Notes: generated by a model not told the origin, from the sequence alone. Positions 1 to 8,787 are shown, counted from the stretch's first letter. The stretch: DNA of 64,000 nucleotides from Actinacidiphila acidipaludis (GCF_019890725.1 NZ_JAINZZ010000002.1:62001-126000); one strand, 5' to 3'. Made by a program: numbers and translations.

Positions 1-120
1 TTCCCCATGGCCAGGATCGACCAGATCCTCGTCAAGGGCGTCGAGCCGAAGTCGTCGTGGACGCTGCCGAAGACGGGCAGCGACCATCTGCCGGTCGCCG
101 CCCGTCTCCAACTGCCCTGA
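1..120 (+). CDS. C-terminal end of an endonuclease/exonuclease/phosphatase (EEP) family protein, truncated by the window edge
   Basis: Frame 1 is open from the first base and stops with TGA at 118-120, giving the last 39 residues of a protein. The tail contains RIDQILVKG and then GSDHLPVAARL. An SDHLPV-type motif close to the C-terminus, with its Asp-His pair, is the last catalytic block of the EEP fold (metal-dependent phosphodiesterases and nucleases). The start and most of the domain lie outside the window, so the substrate cannot be told. It converges on nadE with a 46-bp gap that holds a hairpin. Confidence 0.6.
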   Translation, partial: FPMARIDQILVKGVEPKSSWTLPKTGSDHLPVAARLQLP

Positions 121-123
121 CGG

Positions 124-151
124 CGGCCCGGGATCACGGGACCCCGGGCCG
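124..151. terminator. Hairpin between convergent genes
   Basis: CGGCCCGGG (124-132) pairs with CCCGGGCCG (143-151) around a 10-nt loop. It lies between the stop of the EEP-family gene (120) and the stop of nadE (167), so it can serve both strands. There is no clear T-run. Confidence 0.5.
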
Positions 152-166
152 GCGCGCCCGCCGGGA

Positions 167-1927
167 CTACCGGCGCTCGCCCTCGCGCCAGCGGTCGGTG
201 ATCGGCAGCCGGCGGTCCTTGCCGAAGCCCTTCGCGGAGATCTTCGTGCCCGGCGGGTACTGGCGGCGCTTGTACTCCGCGGTGTCGGTGAGCTTCAGGA
301 TGCGGGTCACCAGGTCCGCCGGGTAACCGGCGGCGATGATCTGCTCGCGGCCCTGGTCGCGGTCGACGTACAGCTCCAGCACCCGGTCGAGCACGTCGTA
401 GTCCGGCAGCGAGTCGGTGTCGACCTGTCCGGGGCGCAACTCGGCGCTCGGCGGCTTGCTGATGGAGTTCTCCGGGATCGGCGGGGTCTCGCCGCGCGCG
501 GCCGCCTCGGCGTTGCGCCAGCGCGCCAGCCGGAACACGGTCGTCTTGTAGACGTCCTTGATCGGGCCGTAGGCGCCGACCGAGTCGCCGTACAGCGTGG
601 AGTAGCCCACCGCCAGCTCGCTCTTGTTGCCCGGCGCCAGGACGATGTGGCCCTCCTGGTTGGAGACGGCCATCAGCGTCACGCCGCGCAGCCGCGACTG
701 GAGGTTCTCCTCGGCCAGACCGCTGAGCCGGAGCGACTCCATGTAGGCGTCGAACATCGGGGCGATCGCCACGGTCCGCAGGTGCAGGCCGGTGCGCCGG
801 GCGAGTTCGGCCGCGTCGTCCCTGGAGTGGTCCGAGGAGTACGCGGACGGCATCGAGACGCCGAAGACGTTCTCCGGGCCCAGCGCGTCACAGGCGATCG
901 CGGCGACCAGGGCCGAGTCGATACCGCCGGACAGGCCGATCAGCACCGAGCGGAAGCCGTTCTTCGTCACGTACGCCCGCAGGCCGGTGACCAGCGCGCC
1001 GTAGACCTCGGCGTCGTCGCCGAGCCGCTCGGCCTCGCCGCCGGTGTACTCCGGCTCGTAGGGCTCGACCGGGTCGGCCGAGAGCGTCACGTGGCGGATC
1101 TCCAGGCCGTCGTCCACCCGGCCCGACGGCACGGCCGCCGCCGCGGCGGGCAGCTCCAGGTCCAGCATCACGCACTGCTCGGCGAACTGCGGGAGGCGGG
1201 TGATGACCTCGCCGCGCTCGGAGACCACGATGGTGTCGCCGTCGAAGACCAGGTCGTCCTGGGCGCCGACCATGGCCAGGTAGGCCAGCGTGCAGCCGGC
1301 CTCCTGGGCGCGCTTGCGGCACAGGTCGAGCCGGGTGTCGTCCTTGTCCCGCTCGTACGGCGAGGCGTTGATGGACAGCAGCAGCCCGGCGCCGGCCGAG
1401 CGGGCGGCGGGCACCCGGCCGCCGTCCTGCCAGAGGTCCTCGCAGATGGCCAGCGCCACGTCCACGCCGCGGACCCGGATCACCGGCATGGTGTCGCCGG
1501 GCACGAAGTAGCGGAACTCGTCGAAGACGCCGTAGTTCGGCAGGTGGTGCTTGGCGAAGCGCAGCGCGACGGCGCCGTTGTGCAGCACGGCGGCGCAGTT
1601 CTGCGGCGCGCCGGCCGGCTGGCCGTACTTCGGCTGGGCGTTCTCGCTGCGGCCGAGGTAGCCGACGACGACCGGCAGGTCGCCCAGGCCCTCCTCGGCG
1701 AGGCGGCGCGCCAGGTCCACCAGCGCGGCGCGGCTGGCCTCCACGAAGGAGGAGCGCAGGGCGAGGTCCTCCACCGGGTACCCGGTGAGCATCATCTCCG
1801 GGAAGGCCGCGAGGTGGGCCCCCTGGGCGGCGGCGTGCCGGGACCAATGCAGCACGGACTCGGCGTTGCCGTCGATGTCGCCGACGGTGGAGTCGATCTG
1901 GTTCAGGGCGATCCGTAGTTGAGGCAC
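167..1927 (-). CDS. nadE: NAD+ synthase, glutamine-hydrolysing
   Basis: Last step of NAD biosynthesis: ATP-dependent amidation of nicotinic acid adenine dinucleotide with ammonia released from glutamine; cytoplasmic. The 586-residue product has the two-domain layout of glutamine-dependent NAD synthetases. An N-terminal nitrilase-type glutaminase carries the Glu-Lys-Cys triad (E44 in FPEMMLTGYP, K126 in KHHLPNYG, C162 in LAICEDLWQ). A C-terminal synthetase domain has the PP-loop SGGIDSA and a later PGNKSELAVGY motif. The chosen start is GTG at 1925-1927 (VPQLRIALNQ), because the glutaminase domain begins there; the frame stays open far upstream but only as the shadow of the next gene. It is transcribed alone, with the alpha-glucoside operon behind it on the same strand. 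Confidence 0.95.
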   Translation of the reverse strand: MPQLRIALNQIDSTVGDIDGNAESVLHWSRHAAAQGAHLAAFPEMMLTGYPVEDLALRSSFVEASRAALVDLARRLAEEGLGDLPVVVGYLGRSENAQPKYGQPAGAPQNCAAVLHNGAVALRFAKHHLPNYGVFDEFRYFVPGDTMPVIRVRGVDVALAICEDLWQDGGRVPAARSAGAGLLLSINASPYERDKDDTRLDLCRKRAQEAGCTLAYLAMVGAQDDLVFDGDTIVVSERGEVITRLPQFAEQCVMLDLELPAAAAAVPSGRVDDGLEIRHVTLSADPVEPYEPEYTGGEAERLGDDAEVYGALVTGLRAYVTKNGFRSVLIGLSGGIDSALVAAIACDALGPENVFGVSMPSAYSSDHSRDDAAELARRTGLHLRTVAIAPMFDAYMESLRLSGLAEENLQSRLRGVTLMAVSNQEGHIVLAPGNKSELAVGYSTLYGDSVGAYGPIKDVYKTTVFRLARWRNAEAAARGETPPIPENSISKPPSAELRPGQVDTDSLPDYDVLDRVLELYVDRDQGREQIIAAGYPADLVTRILKLTDTAEYKRRQYPPGTKISAKGFGKDRRLPITDRWREGERR

Positions 1928-2085
1928 GTCCTCAGTGTAATCGTCACTCCGACACAATGCCGCTGTGCCCCGTGTCACGTCGCGCCGCCGTCCCGAGCCC
2001 GTGCCCTCCGCCCGCCCGGGCTCGGGGCCGGGGCGGGCGGCGGGAACGGGCGGCGGGCCCCCGGGCACGGCGGGCCCGCCCGGGG

Positions 2086-3774
2086 TCAGGCGCGGAGCCA
2101 GACCGCCGTGTCGGAGGGGAGGCGGGCGTCGTCGGTGAGGTCGCCCGAGGTCAGCAGGATCTCGCTGTGCGCCGGCAGCTCCGCGGGCCCCTCGCCCAGG
2201 TTGACCACGCAGACGAAGTCCCCGCCGCGGCGGAAGGCGAGCACCTCGGAGGAGGTGTCCAGCCAGCTCATCGGCCCGTCGCCGAGCCCGGCTTCGGCCG
2301 CCCGCCGCCGCAGCGCCGCACGGTAGAGCGCGAGCATCGAGCACGGGTCGGCGGCCTGCACCTCGGCGGTGCGCCGCGCCCAGTCCGCCGGCTGCGGCAG
2401 CCACGGCTCCGCGGCCCCCTCGGGGCTGAACCCGAACGGCGCCGACGTCCCCGACCACGGCAGCGGCACCCGGCAGCCGTCGCGTCCCGGGTCGGTACCG
2501 CCCGACCGCAGGTACATCGGGTCCTGCAGCCGGTCCACCGGGATGTCCTCGACCTCCGGCAGCCCCAGCTCCTCGCCCTGGTAGACGTACACCGAGCCGG
2601 GCAGCGCCAGCGTGAGCAGCGCCGCGGCCCGGGCGCGGCGGGTGCCGAGTTCCAGGTCGGTGGGGATGCCGAACGCCTTGGTGGCGAAGTCGAAGCCGGT
2701 GTCGGCCCGGCCGTAGCGGGTGACCGTCCGCGTCACGTCGTGGTTGCACAGCACCCAGGTGGCGGGCGCCCCGACCGGCTCGTGCGCGGCCAGCGTGGTG
2801 TCGATGGAGGTGCGCAGTCGTCCGGGCTCCCACGGGCACGACAGGAAGTCGAAGTTGAACGCGGTGTGCATCTCGTCGGGCCGCAGGTAGCGGGCGAACC
2901 GCTCGGCGTCCGGCATCCACACCTCGCCCACCAGGATCCGCGCGCTGGGGGCCCCGCCCGGCCGCACGCCGGGGGAGTAGGAGTCGGCGATCCGCCGCCA
3001 GGAGCGGTAGATGTCGTGCAGGTCGTCGCGGTCGATGTACGGGTGCGGCGACGCCGGGCCGGACGCCGCGCCGGAGTCCGGGCCGGGCAGGTCCGGCAGG
3101 TCGGGGTCCTTGCTGACCATGGCCGCGGAGTCGATCCGCACGCCGCCGGCGCCGCGGTCGAACCAGAACCGCAGGATGTCCTCGTGCTCGGCGCGGACCT
3201 CGGGGTGGTTCCAGTTGAGGTCCGGCTGCTCGGAGTCGAAGAGGTTGAGGAACCAGTCGCCGGGGGTGCCGTCCGGGTTGGTGGTCCGGGTCCAGGCCGG
3301 CCCGCCGAACTGCGACGGCCAGTTGTTGGGCGGCAGTTCACCGTTCTCGCCGCGGCCCGGCCGGAACCAGAACCGCTCCCGGGCCGGGCTGCCCGGTCCC
3401 GCCGCCAGTGCCTCGCGGAACCACGGGTGGGTGGCCGAGATGTGGTTCGGCACGATGTCGATGATCGTTCTGATGCCCAGGGCCAGCGCCTCCGAGATCA
3501 GCTTCTCGGCCTCGGCGAGGGTGCCGAAGACCGGGTCGATGTCGCGGTAGTCGGCCACGTCGTACCCGCCGTCGGCCATCGGCGACGGGTACCAGGGGTT
3601 GAACCACAGAGCGCCCACGCCCAGTTCGGACAGGTAGGGCAGGCGGGACCGCACCCCGGCGAGGTCGCCGGTCCCGTCGCCGTTGCTGTCGGCGAAGCTC
3701 CGCGGGTAGACCTGGTAGATGACCGCGCCGCGCCACCAGTTCTCGTCGGCCTCGGGCTGAGGGGTGTCTGCCAC
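2086..3774 (-). CDS. GH13 alpha-glucosidase of the first alpha-glucoside system
   Basis: Cytoplasmic GH13 exo-alpha-glucosidase (oligo-1,6-/alpha-1,4-glucosidase type) expected to release glucose from imported oligosaccharides. The 562-residue product begins with the usual VIYQVYPRSFAD strand. The three catalytic carboxylates are visible: nucleophile D215 in GVRIDSAA, acid/base E284 in ILVGEVWMPD and D346 in CNHDVTR. There is no signal peptide, which suits intracellular action. The start is GTG 3774 with AAGGACG upstream. It is the last gene of the operon running down from 7277, 133 bp behind the second permease gene, and it is paralogous to the enzyme at 39828-41627 with catalytic residues at nearly the same positions. 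Exact linkage specificity cannot be read from the sequence. Confidence 0.9.
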   Translation of the reverse strand: MADTPQPEADENWWRGAVIYQVYPRSFADSNGDGTGDLAGVRSRLPYLSELGVGALWFNPWYPSPMADGGYDVADYRDIDPVFGTLAEAEKLISEALALGIRTIIDIVPNHISATHPWFREALAAGPGSPARERFWFRPGRGENGELPPNNWPSQFGGPAWTRTTNPDGTPGDWFLNLFDSEQPDLNWNHPEVRAEHEDILRFWFDRGAGGVRIDSAAMVSKDPDLPDLPGPDSGAASGPASPHPYIDRDDLHDIYRSWRRIADSYSPGVRPGGAPSARILVGEVWMPDAERFARYLRPDEMHTAFNFDFLSCPWEPGRLRTSIDTTLAAHEPVGAPATWVLCNHDVTRTVTRYGRADTGFDFATKAFGIPTDLELGTRRARAAALLTLALPGSVYVYQGEELGLPEVEDIPVDRLQDPMYLRSGGTDPGRDGCRVPLPWSGTSAPFGFSPEGAAEPWLPQPADWARRTAEVQAADPCSMLALYRAALRRRAAEAGLGDGPMSWLDTSSEVLAFRRGGDFVCVVNLGEGPAELPAHSEILLTSGDLTDDARLPSDTAVWLRA

Positions 3775-3802
3775 GTCAACGTCCTTTCGGGCAGGAGGGA
3801 CC

Positions 3803-3852
3803 CCGCCGCCGGCCCCGGATGGCGGGGATTCGGGTAAGAGAGCCGGCGGCGG
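3803..3852 (-). terminator. Intercistronic hairpin between permease and glucosidase genes
   Basis: CCGCCGCCGGC (3803-3813) can pair with GCCGGCGGCGG (3842-3852) across a 28-nt loop, inside the 133-bp spacer between the MalG-like permease stop and the glucosidase start. It may be an attenuator or processing site. The long loop keeps confidence low. Confidence 0.3.
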
Positions 3853-3907
3853 AGTGCTGTGGGGTGGTGCGTTACGTGAGGCGTGCGGTCCGGCGCGGTG
3901 GCGGCGA

Positions 3908-4801
3908 TCAGCCCTTGAGGCTGCCCGCGGTCAGGCCGGACATGATGTTGCGCTGGAAGAGCAGGAAGATCAGCAGGGTCGGCAGTGCGGAGATGGCCAG
4001 CGCGGCGATCAGCACGTTCTCCGGAACACCCTGCGACAGCGAGCGGATGCCGATGTTGATCGGCTGCTTCTTGGGGTCGGGCTCCACCAGCATCGGCCAG
4101 AGGAAGTCCTTCCAGACGTTCACCACCGCGAAGATCGAGACCACGCCGAGGATCGGGCGGGACATCGGCAGCACGATCGACCACAGGGTGCGCAGCGGGC
4201 TGGCCCCGTCGATCGCGGCGGCGTGCATCAGGTCCTCCGGGATGGAGTCGAAGAACCGTTTGAGCAGGAAGATGTTGAAGCCGTTGGCGACCGTCGGCAG
4301 CCAGATCGCCCAGGGCGTGCCGATCAGGTTGACGTGCAGCACCGGCAGGTCCAGCACGGTCATGTACTGCGGGACGATCAGCACGGTCGCCGGGATCATC
4401 AGGGTGGCGAGCATCGCGCCGAGGATCAGCTTGCCGAGCACCGGCCGCAGCTTGGAGATGGCGTACGCGGCGGCCACGTCGAACACGAGCTGGAAGGCCA
4501 GCGCGCCGAACGCGTAGTAGAGCGTGTTGAACAGCAGCCGGGCGATCTGCAACTGGCTCCACGCGGTGTGGTAGTTGCCCGGCTTCGGGTGGTGCGGGAA
4601 GAAGGTGGGCGGATTGGCCACCACTTCCTGGGCCGATTTGAACCCGCCGGTCGCCATCCAGTAGAGCGGTCCGAGGAAGACCAGCGTGAAGACGACGATG
4701 ACGACGGTCAGCACGATCCGGTAGACCAGCCGTCCGCGCGGCCGGCTGAGCGCCGCCGGGGATATCAGAGTCCGGTTCTGCGAGGTGAAGGACGCTGCCA
4801 T
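3908..4801 (-). CDS. ABC sugar transporter permease, MalG type (system 1)
   Basis: Inner-membrane permease of a carbohydrate-uptake-1 family ABC importer. The 297-residue product has about six hydrophobic segments and the cytoplasmic EAA loop near the middle of the second half (AAAIDGASPLRTLWSIVLP), the docking site for the ATPase. It ends with TAGSLKG, the C-terminus usual for MalG-like permeases. The start is ATG 4801 with a GAAGGAAGAGAG tract upstream. It follows the MalF-like gene by 30 bp, so the two are co-transcribed. No ATPase gene lies in the operon; Streptomyces sugar importers commonly use the shared ATPase MsiK, and I infer the same here. Confidence 0.88.
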   Translation of the reverse strand: MAASFTSQNRTLISPAALSRPRGRLVYRIVLTVVIVVFTLVFLGPLYWMATGGFKSAQEVVANPPTFFPHHPKPGNYHTAWSQLQIARLLFNTLYYAFGALAFQLVFDVAAAYAISKLRPVLGKLILGAMLATLMIPATVLIVPQYMTVLDLPVLHVNLIGTPWAIWLPTVANGFNIFLLKRFFDSIPEDLMHAAAIDGASPLRTLWSIVLPMSRPILGVVSIFAVVNVWKDFLWPMLVEPDPKKQPINIGIRSLSQGVPENVLIAALAISALPTLLIFLLFQRNIMSGLTAGSLKG

Positions 4802-4831
4802 GATCTGTCTCTCTTCCTTCCCTGTCGCTGA

Positions 4832-5785
4832 TCAGTCGCTGTTCCGGCTGAGGCGCGCGTACACGCCGGAGAAGGCGGCGAGTACGAGCAGCAGGAAGAG
4901 ACCCAGCGCCGCGGCGCTGCCGAAGTTGTTGTAGCTGAACGCGTACTGGTAGACCATGTAGACCACCGTCATGGTGGAGTTCTGCGGCCCGTTCCCACCG
5001 GTGAGCAGATACACGTTGGTGAATTCCTGCATGGTCGCGACGATCTGCAGCAGCAGCATCATCGACAGCACCAGCCGCGTCTGCGGAATGGTGACGTGCC
5101 AGATCTTGCTCCACAGCCCGGCGCCGTCCAGGTCGGCGGCCTCGTACAGCTCACCCGGGATGTTCTGCAGCGCCGCCAGATAGATCAGCGTGGCGCTGCC
5201 CATGTTCATCCAGGTCGCCGCGATGACCACCGAGATCATGGCCGTGTGGGACGAGTCCAGCCATTGTGACGTGGGCAGGTGGAGGCTCTTCAGTACGTGG
5301 TTGAAGAGGCCGTAGTCGGGGTTGTAGAAGTACTTGAAGAGCAGCACGCCGGCGACCGGCGGGAGCATCACCGGCAGATAGACCAGAACGCGCAGATAAG
5401 CCTGCGCGTGCCGCAGTTCGTTGAGCACGATGGCGACGACGAACGGCACCGCGAAGCCGATCACCAGGGCGTAGAGGGTGAACTGCGCGGTGTTCTTCCA
5501 CGCCGTCCAGAAATAGGGGTCGTGGTACACCCGGTCGAGGTTCTTGAAGCCGACCCAGGAGGTCACGCCCCGCTTCTTCTGCTGGAAGCTCATGATGAAT
5601 TCGCGGACCATCGGATACCACGAGAACATCAGGAAGCACAGCACCGCTCCGATGAGGAAACCGTGCGCCTGGAGGTTGTTCTTCACCTTGCGGCGCGTGC
5701 CGGTGCCGGCCGTTCGGCCGGCCGGCCGGGTCGGCCGCCGGGCGTGGCCCTGGGTCGTGTTCTCGGGGACGGTCGTCGCCGCCAT
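4832..5785 (-). CDS. ABC sugar transporter permease, MalF type (system 1)
   Basis: Partner permease of the system 1 importer. The 317-residue product has a basic cytoplasmic N-terminus of about 35 residues, then six hydrophobic helices and an EAA loop (ELYEAADLDGAGLWSKIWHV). The start is ATG 5785 with GAGGAG seven bases upstream. It lies 91 bp downstream of the binding-protein stop, with a strong hairpin in that spacer, and 30 bp before the MalG-like gene. Its EAA loop is of the same type as that of the permease at 42646-43653. Confidence 0.88.
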   Translation of the reverse strand: MAATTVPENTTQGHARRPTRPAGRTAGTGTRRKVKNNLQAHGFLIGAVLCFLMFSWYPMVREFIMSFQQKKRGVTSWVGFKNLDRVYHDPYFWTAWKNTAQFTLYALVIGFAVPFVVAIVLNELRHAQAYLRVLVYLPVMLPPVAGVLLFKYFYNPDYGLFNHVLKSLHLPTSQWLDSSHTAMISVVIAATWMNMGSATLIYLAALQNIPGELYEAADLDGAGLWSKIWHVTIPQTRLVLSMMLLLQIVATMQEFTNVYLLTGGNGPQNSTMTVVYMVYQYAFSYNNFGSAAALGLFLLLVLAAFSGVYARLSRNSD

Positions 5786-5830
5786 GGGTGCTCCTCGGCT
5801 GGGGAGATGTGCTGTGCGGTCCGGTGCCGC

Positions 5831-5865
5831 CGCGCGGGGGCCGGCCTGAGACCGGCCCCCGCGCG
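5831..5865 (-). terminator. Strong intercistronic hairpin behind the binding-protein gene
   Basis: A perfect 14-bp stem (5831-5844 with 5852-5865) closes a 7-nt loop between the stop of the solute-binding gene (5877) and the permease start (5785). Such hairpins commonly protect or partly terminate the first message so that the binding protein is made in excess over the membrane subunits. A hairpin at the equivalent place occurs in the second mal operon (43712-43776). Confidence 0.65.
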
Positions 5866-5876
5866 GGGCTGTCCTG

Positions 5877-7277
5877 TTACTGGCTGGCTGCCAGCAGCGA
5901 GTTGACCTGCGTCTCGGCGGTGGAGAGCAGCTTGCTGATGTCGGCGTTCTTGTTGGTCAGCACGCCGGACATCACGGTGTCGAGCACGGTGTAGATCTTC
6001 TGGGCGTTCGGCGGCTCGGGGAGCACCGGCACCTGCGCGTCCACGTAGGTCTTGAAGTTCTCGACCGGCACGGTGGCGTTGGCGGTCTTGGTCTCGGTGT
6101 CCTTGGCCTTGGAGGCGCCGGTGAAGAAGAAGGGCTGCGGCAGGCCGACGGGCAGACCGTCCGTCTTGTTGCGCGGGTAGTTGAACTGGCCCTTCTCCAG
6201 GGTCAGGAACTTGAAGTTGACCCAGGCGATGCCGGCCTTGATCTGGTCGGGGGTGTCCGACTTCTTGAACATGTAGTCGGCGCCGCCGAACAGCGCGGTC
6301 TTGCCGCCGGGGATCGGCGCCATGCCGATGTCCTCGAACTTGGCCTTGTACTGCTGGACGACCAGCGGGATGTCGTCCGGCGCGCCGACGTACATGCCGA
6401 TCTTGCCGGTGCCCATGGCCTTCTGCACGTCACCCCACTGCAGACCCGGGGTGGCCGGCATGGACTTGTCGGTCCAGCGCATGTCGTGCAGCGACTGCAG
6501 CACGCTCTTGGTCTGGTCGTTGTTGAACGCGGCCTTCTGGCCGCTGTCGTCGACCGCCTTGCTGCCCACGCCGTACATCTCCGACACCAGGTGCCAGCCG
6601 CCCTGGTTGCCGGCGCTGTTGTCCATGTAGCCGTTGATGCCCTTGCTGCCCAGCTTGTCCTGGATCGTCTTGGCGTCCTGGCGGACCTCGTCCCAGGTCG
6701 TCGGCGGCTTGTTGGGGTCGAGCCCGGCGTCCTGGAAGATCTTCCGGTTGTAGATCAGGCCCATCTGGTAGTTCGAGGTGGGCAGGCCGTAGAGCTTCCC
6801 GCCGTCCTTCAGGACGCCCAGGACACCGGGGTCGATGTCCTTCAGGTTGGGGACGGTCCTGTCGTTGACGTACGCGCTGATGTCCGCGGCCTGGCCGGCG
6901 TCGAGCACCTGCTGCAGGTCGGTCATGTAGGTGTAGTAGCTGTCGGTCTCACTGCCGGCCTGCAGCATGGCGGTGAACTTGGCCGGGTCCTCACAAGGGA
7001 AGGCGTCCTTGCTCTTGACCGTGACGTTCGGGTAGGTCTTGTTGAACTCCGCGACGTCGTCGGTCCACTGCTTGCGCTCGGCCGGCTTGGTCGTCGGCGG
7101 CTCGCAGTCGACCGAGATCGTGACCTTGGTCTTCGGGTCCAAGGGGGTTCCGGCGCTGGAGCCGGCAGCCTTGCTCCCCGAGTCGTCCTTCTTGCTGTCG
7201 GAGCACGCGGCACCGGTCAAACCGATCCCCGCGACGAGGGCGACTGCCACCAGTCTGCGGTAGCCGATTCCACTCAT
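5877..7277 (-). CDS. Extracellular sugar-binding lipoprotein (system 1)
   Basis: Solute-binding protein of family 1 (MalE/UgpB-like) feeding the two permeases downstream. The 466-residue product has a lipoprotein signal with lipobox LTGAAC (C25), then a Ser/Lys/Asp-rich linker and the binding domain. The typical YGLPTSNYQMGLIYNRKIF block appears near residue 170 and TWDEV shortly after. The start is ATG 7277 with GGGAAGGG upstream. It is the first gene of the operon; a 345-bp leader with LacI-type half-sites separates it from the regulator gene. The sequence differs clearly from MalE at 43792-45093, so the ligand may be a different alpha-glucoside; this is inference. Confidence 0.9.
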   Translation of the reverse strand: MSGIGYRRLVAVALVAGIGLTGAACSDSKKDDSGSKAAGSSAGTPLDPKTKVTISVDCEPPTTKPAERKQWTDDVAEFNKTYPNVTVKSKDAFPCEDPAKFTAMLQAGSETDSYYTYMTDLQQVLDAGQAADISAYVNDRTVPNLKDIDPGVLGVLKDGGKLYGLPTSNYQMGLIYNRKIFQDAGLDPNKPPTTWDEVRQDAKTIQDKLGSKGINGYMDNSAGNQGGWHLVSEMYGVGSKAVDDSGQKAAFNNDQTKSVLQSLHDMRWTDKSMPATPGLQWGDVQKAMGTGKIGMYVGAPDDIPLVVQQYKAKFEDIGMAPIPGGKTALFGGADYMFKKSDTPDQIKAGIAWVNFKFLTLEKGQFNYPRNKTDGLPVGLPQPFFFTGASKAKDTETKTANATVPVENFKTYVDAQVPVLPEPPNAQKIYTVLDTVMSGVLTNKNADISKLLSTAETQVNSLLAASQ

Positions 7278-7415
7278 TTCTCAACCCTTCCCCTGAACCA
7301 CTGCGCGTCGTTGGACTGCGATCTGGGACCCCCGCGGCATGGATGCACATGATGTACGGCGTCGGTGTGCGCCGCCGTCCCGGGTTGGCTCAACGTACTG
7401 AAGCCGATAGATGAC

Positions 7416-7441
7416 CGCAAGATGTCGCGTGAATTTCGCAA
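7416..7441 (-). promoter_or_regulatory. Candidate LacI-type operator before the system 1 operon
   Basis: CGCAAGATGT (7416-7425) and TTTCGCAA (7434-7441) lie about 140-165 bp upstream of the binding-protein start. The CGCAAG element recurs in the palindrome before the LacI gene (8670-8688) and, inverted, before malE in the second system (45208-45217). TTGCA/CTTGC-type repeats are typical of MalR/Reg1 sites in Streptomyces. The rest of the 7278-7547 spacer shows nothing else I can support. Confidence 0.4.
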
Positions 7442-7547
7442 AGACACGACTCGGTTACGACGTGGAAGCCCGCATCCGCGCAGCGTGCGGAGCTGCGCCC
7501 CGCGCAACCCGGACGGCGCGGCGTTCCCGCCGCTCAGGGCCGGGAAC

Positions 7548-7596
7548 GGCGACGGCGCCGGAGCCGGGACGGATTCCCGACTCCGGCGCCGTCGCC
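7548..7596 (-). terminator. Terminator hairpin behind the LacI regulator gene
   Basis: GGCGACGGCGCCGGAG (7548-7563) pairs perfectly over 16 bp with CTCCGGCGCCGTCGCC (7581-7596). The 17-nt loop contains CGGGA/TCCCG, which can extend the stem. It sits 27 bp past the stop of the LacI gene (7623) and separates the regulator transcript from the transport operon. Confidence 0.7.
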
Positions 7597-7622
7597 GGAC
7601 CCTGTGCCGCCGTGGCGGCCCG

Positions 7623-8648
7623 TCACGCGTTCGTGCGCGCCTCCGGGTGCGGGATGCGGGCGGCGTGCGGCGCCGGGCCGGTGGAACCGCGCACCACCAA
7701 CTCCGGCTCGAAGAACAGCTCGTCGTGGTCCACCTTGGCGCCGCTGATCTCCCCGGCGAGCAGGTCCACGGCGGCCCGGCCCATCGCCTCGATCGGCTGG
7801 CGGACCGTGGTCAGCGGCGGTTCGGTGCAGTTCATCAGCGACGAGTCGTCGTAGCCGATCACCGACACGTCGTCCGGCACCGACAGCCGGCGGCGGCGCG
7901 CTGCCCTGATCGTGCCGAGGGCCAGCAGGTCGGAGGCGCAGATGAACGCGGTGATGCCGCGGGCCAGCAGCCTGCTTGCCGCGGCCTGGCCGCCCTCCAG
8001 GGTGAACAGCGCGTGCTCGACGGTGACCGACGGATCGACCCGGCGCGCGGCGGCGAGCTTGCGGCGCGAGGGCACGTGGTCCGGCGGGCCCAGGACCAGC
8101 GCGATCCGCTGGTGGCCCAGCGAGATCAGGTGGTTCATGGCCTGCTCGACCGCCACCGCGTCGTCGCACGACACCCGCGGGAAGTCCAGGTGGTCGATGG
8201 CGGCGTTCATCAGCACGGTCGGCAGGTTGCGCTCGGCCAGGCGCGCGTAGTGGTCGTGCGGGGACTCGGCCTGCGCGTACAGGCCGCCGAAGAAGACCAC
8301 GCCCGACACGTGCTGCTGCAGCAGCAGTTCGACGTAGTCGGCCTCCGACACCCCGCCGGCGGTCTGGGTGCAGAGCACCGGGGTGAAGCCCTGCTGGGCC
8401 AGCGCGCCACCGACGACTTCCGCGAAGGCCGGGAAGATCGGGTTCTGCAGCTCGGGCATGACCATGCCGACCAGCCGGGCGCGTTCGCCGCGCAGCTGGG
8501 TGGGCCTTTCATATCCGAGCACGTCAAGGGCGGTGAGGACCGCGGCCCGGGTGGCGTCGGAGACGCCGGGCTTCCCGTTCAGCACCCGGCTGACGGTCGC
8601 CTCGCTCACCCCGACCTTCTTGGCCACCTCGGCAAGTCGTCGTGTCAT
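7623..8648 (-). CDS. LacI-family transcriptional regulator of alpha-glucoside system 1
   Basis: DNA-binding repressor with a periplasmic-binding-protein-like sensor domain. The 341-residue product starts MTRRLAEVAKK and has the LacI helix-turn-helix VSEATVSRVLNGKPGV within the first 30 residues, the hinge near residue 50, then the sugar-sensing domain (VVFFGGLYAQ, DDSSLMNCTEPPLTTVRQP). ATG 8648 is chosen because the HTH must begin there. It is paralogous to MalR at 38690-39793; the closing TDPPLTT-like block and the ELVVRGST tail match closely. A perfect 19-bp palindrome lies 22 bp upstream of the start, suggesting autoregulation. It is transcribed in the same direction as the operon it probably controls, but ends in its own terminator. 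Confidence 0.9.
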   Translation of the reverse strand: MTRRLAEVAKKVGVSEATVSRVLNGKPGVSDATRAAVLTALDVLGYERPTQLRGERARLVGMVMPELQNPIFPAFAEVVGGALAQQGFTPVLCTQTAGGVSEADYVELLLQQHVSGVVFFGGLYAQAESPHDHYARLAERNLPTVLMNAAIDHLDFPRVSCDDAVAVEQAMNHLISLGHQRIALVLGPPDHVPSRRKLAAARRVDPSVTVEHALFTLEGGQAAASRLLARGITAFICASDLLALGTIRAARRRRLSVPDDVSVIGYDDSSLMNCTEPPLTTVRQPIEAMGRAAVDLLAGEISGAKVDHDELFFEPELVVRGSTGPAPHAARIPHPEARTNA

Positions 8649-8669
8649 GCCGTCGATTCTAGTACAGGA

Positions 8670-8711
8670 GGCGCAAGATTCTTGCGCCCTGCTTGCGGGA
8701 TCTCTGCAAGC
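8670..8711 (-). promoter_or_regulatory. Perfect 19-bp palindrome and adjacent dyad before the LacI gene
   Basis: GGCGCAAGATTCTTGCGCC (8670-8688) is a perfect palindrome around one central T. A second dyad, GCTTGC (8691-8696) with GCAAGC (8706-8711), follows at once. LacI-family proteins bind odd or even palindromes of this size, and the position directly before the regulator start (8648) fits an autoregulatory operator. Confidence 0.6.
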
Positions 8712-8787
8712 CATCCCGAATTTTCGACATCCCATCGACATATTGCCGAGTCGTGCCGCATACCAGAAGGCTCTTTGCGCCCCCCGG

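Noticed and set aside
1980..2085. GC-rich inverted repeats behind the alpha-glucosidase gene as a terminator
   Set aside because: Several overlapping GGCGGGCCCGCC-type palindromes exist, but no single best stem with a defined loop could be chosen.
167..2920. Extending nadE upstream to a start at 2920
   Set aside because: The extra residues are Arg/Gly-rich shadow of the glucosidase gene, and the glutaminase domain begins at 1927.
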